Below are positions 61,610 to 64,000 of a stretch of 64,000 bases of DNA, piece after piece. The notes under the pieces are model-generated. The model saw only the letters and a list, made by a program, of their open reading frames with translations, searched no databases and had not been told where the DNA came from. The stretch spans positions 62,001 to 126,000 of the forward strand of contig DATJSN010000092.1 of NCBI GenBank assembly GCA_035504095.1, written 5' to 3'. Positions within the stretch are counted from its first letter, which is position 1, and the number at the start of each line of letters is the position of its first letter. Made by a program: the position numbers and the translations under genes. This stretch comes from DATJSN01 sp035504095 (lineage in GTDB: Bacteria; Planctomycetota; Phycisphaerae; WQYP01).

Positions 61610-62173
61610 ATGAGTTCAGATGTCCTCCTTGCCATTTTCACACTCGGTCTGATGTTGTCCACAATTTGGCTGGCGGTTGCCACGCATTTTCTTGTCGTAG
61701 GAGCTGAAAAAAACGCCCGAAGACAGTTGCGGGCTTATATTGGAGTAAGCGAACAGACGGCGGACATCGAAGGCGATCACGTCAAGCCGTTGCGTTTCAA
61801 GATTACATTACACAATTATGGAAGCACCCCGGCGTATGATGTGGTTGTAAAAATCGATGTTTCTTCCATTTGCACGTTTGATACAAAAATAGCGTTTGAC
61901 CATCTGGTTAGTCTTAAAAAGGGAACGCCGAAGTCTATTATGTTTCCCGGCAAGGACGTTCCTTATTGGCATTACATGATGAGTACGTCCATTTATCAGG
62001 CCATGGCCGAAGTGGGACAGAATGCCAGGGTTATATTTGTATTTGGTTATATTACGTACAAGGATATTTTTGGTGAAGAACATGACACCAAATTCAGGTC
62101 CATGTTCAGCAGGGAATCAGTTCACGGCGGCGGTGGGCTGCTTGTTTGTGAAGAAGGCAACGAAGCAACGTGA
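61610..62173 (+). CDS. Membrane-anchored hypothetical protein
   Basis: The 187-residue protein begins with one hydrophobic helix (LLAIFTLGLMLSTIWLAVATHFLVVGA), followed by RRQLRAYIGVSEQTADIEG and RFKITLHNYGSTPAYDVVVKIDV, a pattern common in short membrane-anchored proteins of unknown function with a small beta-sandwich. It follows tRNA-Leu, on the chromosomal side of the island. A short 5' leader is likely. No partner gene is evident. Confidence 0.6.
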   Translation: MSSDVLLAIFTLGLMLSTIWLAVATHFLVVGAEKNARRQLRAYIGVSEQTADIEGDHVKPLRFKITLHNYGSTPAYDVVVKIDVSSICTFDTKIAFDHLVSLKKGTPKSIMFPGKDVPYWHYMMSTSIYQAMAEVGQNARVIFVFGYITYKDIFGEEHDTKFRSMFSRESVHGGGGLLVCEEGNEAT

Positions 62174-62219
62174 TCGTCGCCGTCATTGCCGGTGATTGCA
62201 TCATATCTGCGGTGAGAAA

Positions 62220-63989
62220 TTATTTTACCGCCGGCGCCTGATACCAATTTCTTTCTATAATCTCCCTGAGTAGTTCCAGCGGCGTGGGCACATCGTAAGC
62301 TAAACGCACGCCAACGTCGGAAAATCCGCGCGGTCTGTTGAGGCTGTTATTATCTGACTCGAGTGGAACTTGTGGGGAATTTTGCCAATCAATAGTAATT
62401 GATTTACCCGGTGAACGATCGCCAAGAGGCGAAAGCGCGGATCCACCGATAACGTAGGTTTCCTCAATAGCCGTGGGTGTCATCAATGAAGTAATCGCGT
62501 CGCTGGTCAGGGAGTTGGGATTCTTGAACCAATTGTTTAAAGCCGTGCGATAATCATTCTCATCGTCGAAAACATAGTCGGCAACGTTGCCCCCAAGGTT
62601 GATTGACGTGGTTTGCCCGTTTCCCGCATCGACCGGCTCGAAGAAAAGCACGGGATTGGGGTCCGTGCCATAGTCATCCAGTGAATTCGCCAGGCCGGGT
62701 GCGGAATAAACGAAGAGATCCCAGGCATTTGGCCTGGGCAGACGGGCGTCATTCGTTGAATTTACGTCTGTTAAATAGGCGATGTAAGCGGAGAGGGTTT
62801 TACCCGGCAGATGAAGCTGGGCTTGCGCGCGGTTCTCGAACTGCCATGCATAATCCCATTCAGCCGTTGTTGGCAACCGACATCCCAACAGGGCCGCGAG
62901 GTAAATTGCGGCTCCAGGCGGCACATACTGAACAGGATCATCAAGACTTGGTGCTCCACCGGTTGCTTTATTTAATTGATCAGGATTCTTGGCGTCCGCC
63001 ATGTTGGTTGGATAGCGCGGAGCGTTGTAAACCGTGTTGGAATCGGTAAACCATTTCGGCGCCAAACTGACCTGACCATTATCCGTGTCATACCACCATG
63101 TATGAGGACCGAGATAATTATTTATGTCATATTCCGGCTCTGGGTCGTTTGGCGATCTTACAATGAAATCGTAAAAACCATTTGCCGGATTATGCAACAA
63201 ATTGTCATTGTTGGTTACCACGTCCAGAAATACCCCTACGCTCAAATCGGTTGTGCAAAAATAATACGGGCCCAGTCCGCTGGACACAGGCGGCTTGAGC
63301 AACACAAAATTTAACGTATAGCCGGACGGACTGGTAAAGGTGCGGCCGCCATTAGCGGTTTTTGTTTCCTTCCAGCCGGCCAGGGCGGGTCCTGATTGTT
63401 GTGACAAGTCAGGATTGGTGCGAATGACATTGTTGAGCGCCGGCACAAGCAGCGTGGTATATGTTGCCCATTCAGGACTGTTCGCCAAAACGTCATGCAT
63501 CTGCTGGGCAATTTGTTGCGCTGTTCGCTGCTGGGTTATGGAAGCGCCTCCTGCGGCGGGGATATTTTTGACGGCTTTGATGAACTGATAAACAAAAAGA
63601 TCGAAATTTGCCCTTTGATTCAGTTGAGGAATATCCGGTTTTTGCGGAAATGAAGGGATTTCGACGCCATAATCAGCCGCGACGGCGCTTACTCCTTCCG
63701 TCTGAGGCGCCGTAACGGCCCAGTTCATGCGCTCCAGCCAGCGTTGGTTATATTGCTCAGACAATCTTTGCAGAAGTGTTTGTTTTCGCCCCAGGGCCAG
63801 GTTCTCATCGGTTTTAAGGATATCATCAAGACGTGTGGGAACCCGGCTTTCGGTATCGATTAAGTCAACAGCGGCGGTATGGGTCATGGAGCCAAGCCTT
63901 TGCCAGACGGCAAGCATTAATATGCTGCGATTGACGCTTGCCAGATTATTTTTAATTACGTCAAGCGCGGCGGAATTGATTTGCTGCAT
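62220..63989 (-). CDS. Large protein with FGE/SUMF1-like C-terminal domain, possibly partial
   Basis: The C-terminal half has hallmarks of the formylglycine-generating-enzyme (sulfatase-modifying factor) fold: PVQYVPPGAAIYLAALLGCRLPTTAEWDYAWQ, NLGGNVADYVFDD and RGFSDVGVRLAYD. The N-terminal ~270 residues are helical and unassigned. The active-site cysteines of true FGE are not evident, so it may be a structural or C-type-lectin-like relative. An ATG at 63989 is the last in-frame start visible, but the frame stays open to the window edge, so the protein may begin upstream. It ends 47 bases from the convergent gene. Confidence 0.65.
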   Translation of the reverse strand: MQQINSAALDVIKNNLASVNRSILMLAVWQRLGSMTHTAAVDLIDTESRVPTRLDDILKTDENLALGRKQTLLQRLSEQYNQRWLERMNWAVTAPQTEGVSAVAADYGVEIPSFPQKPDIPQLNQRANFDLFVYQFIKAVKNIPAAGGASITQQRTAQQIAQQMHDVLANSPEWATYTTLLVPALNNVIRTNPDLSQQSGPALAGWKETKTANGGRTFTSPSGYTLNFVLLKPPVSSGLGPYYFCTTDLSVGVFLDVVTNNDNLLHNPANGFYDFIVRSPNDPEPEYDINNYLGPHTWWYDTDNGQVSLAPKWFTDSNTVYNAPRYPTNMADAKNPDQLNKATGGAPSLDDPVQYVPPGAAIYLAALLGCRLPTTAEWDYAWQFENRAQAQLHLPGKTLSAYIAYLTDVNSTNDARLPRPNAWDLFVYSAPGLANSLDDYGTDPNPVLFFEPVDAGNGQTTSINLGGNVADYVFDDENDYRTALNNWFKNPNSLTSDAITSLMTPTAIEETYVIGGSALSPLGDRSPGKSITIDWQNSPQVPLESDNNSLNRPRGFSDVGVRLAYDVPTPLELLREIIERNWYQAPAVK

Positions 63990-64000
63990 TTGGCCAACAA

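Noticed and set aside
1..64000. CRISPR arrays
   Set aside because: No series of regularly spaced identical repeats and no cas gene was seen in the window.

Overview
The window looks like a chromosome segment from a Planctomycetota bacterium, probably Phycisphaerae-like. This is an inference from gene content and gene style: many short lipoproteins, a trimmed type II secretion/pilus cluster, a sodium:solute symporter with a small two-helix partner, a LutABC operon, a sulfatase-modifying-factor-like protein, and an integrase whose C-terminal tail resembles those I associate with planctomycete integrases. No rRNA or marker gene is present to settle taxonomy.

Region 1 (1-27.3 kb) is mostly ordinary chromosome. 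It holds a CNNM/CBS membrane protein, a GH29 alpha-L-fucosidase, several lipoproteins, an acetyltransferase, a Sel1-repeat protein, a YcfL-like/LpoB-like lipoprotein pair, lutABC for lactate oxidation, a minus-strand gspE-F-F-I-J-K-type cluster, tRNA-Arg, a lipid A acyltransferase homologue, a symporter, a pirin/HxlR divergent pair with a broken second pirin copy, a kinase-like gene, folP and a TPR protein. Two palindromic MITE-like elements with related termini lie at 4060-4340 and 27195-27284.

Region 2 (27314-61439) is a 34-kb genomic island in a tRNA-Leu(TAA) gene. A perfect 42-bp direct repeat marks both ends and stops at the last base of the anticodon loop. The tyrosine integrase lies at the right end and its reading frame runs straight through the attachment repeat and the tRNA gene. 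At the left end the same frame leaves the repeat into 59 codons that look like the missing native C-terminus of the integrase. Integration therefore splits the integrase gene at its own attP, in the manner of archaeal SSV-type integrases.

The island cargo is defence-rich. From left to right it has an AbiE-like toxin/antitoxin pair, a TIR-domain protein with a membrane anchor, an ArdC-like antirestriction protein, two large unknown genes (one with a YiiX/NlpC-like peptidase domain), a HEPN abortive-infection protein, an ADP-ribosyltransferase-like protein followed by a ~1,380-residue nuclease-STAND NTPase, a GHKL ATPase with a Rossmann-fold partner, and a DNA phosphorothioation cluster (dndC, dndD, a DndE-HerA fusion, a GIY-YIG nuclease, dndB, dndA and the phosphorothioation-associated methyltransferase). 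No DndFGH-type restriction genes are seen. The right end carries the maintenance genes: excisionase-like HTH, primase-polymerase/helicase, terminase-like small protein, XRE regulator and integrase. A second integrase 3'-end remnant, three AlpA-like genes and several direct repeats suggest that the island grew by accretion.

Region 3 (61.5-64 kb) returns to chromosome, with a membrane-anchored hypothetical protein and a large protein with a formylglycine-generating-enzyme-like C-terminal domain that probably continues past the window edge.
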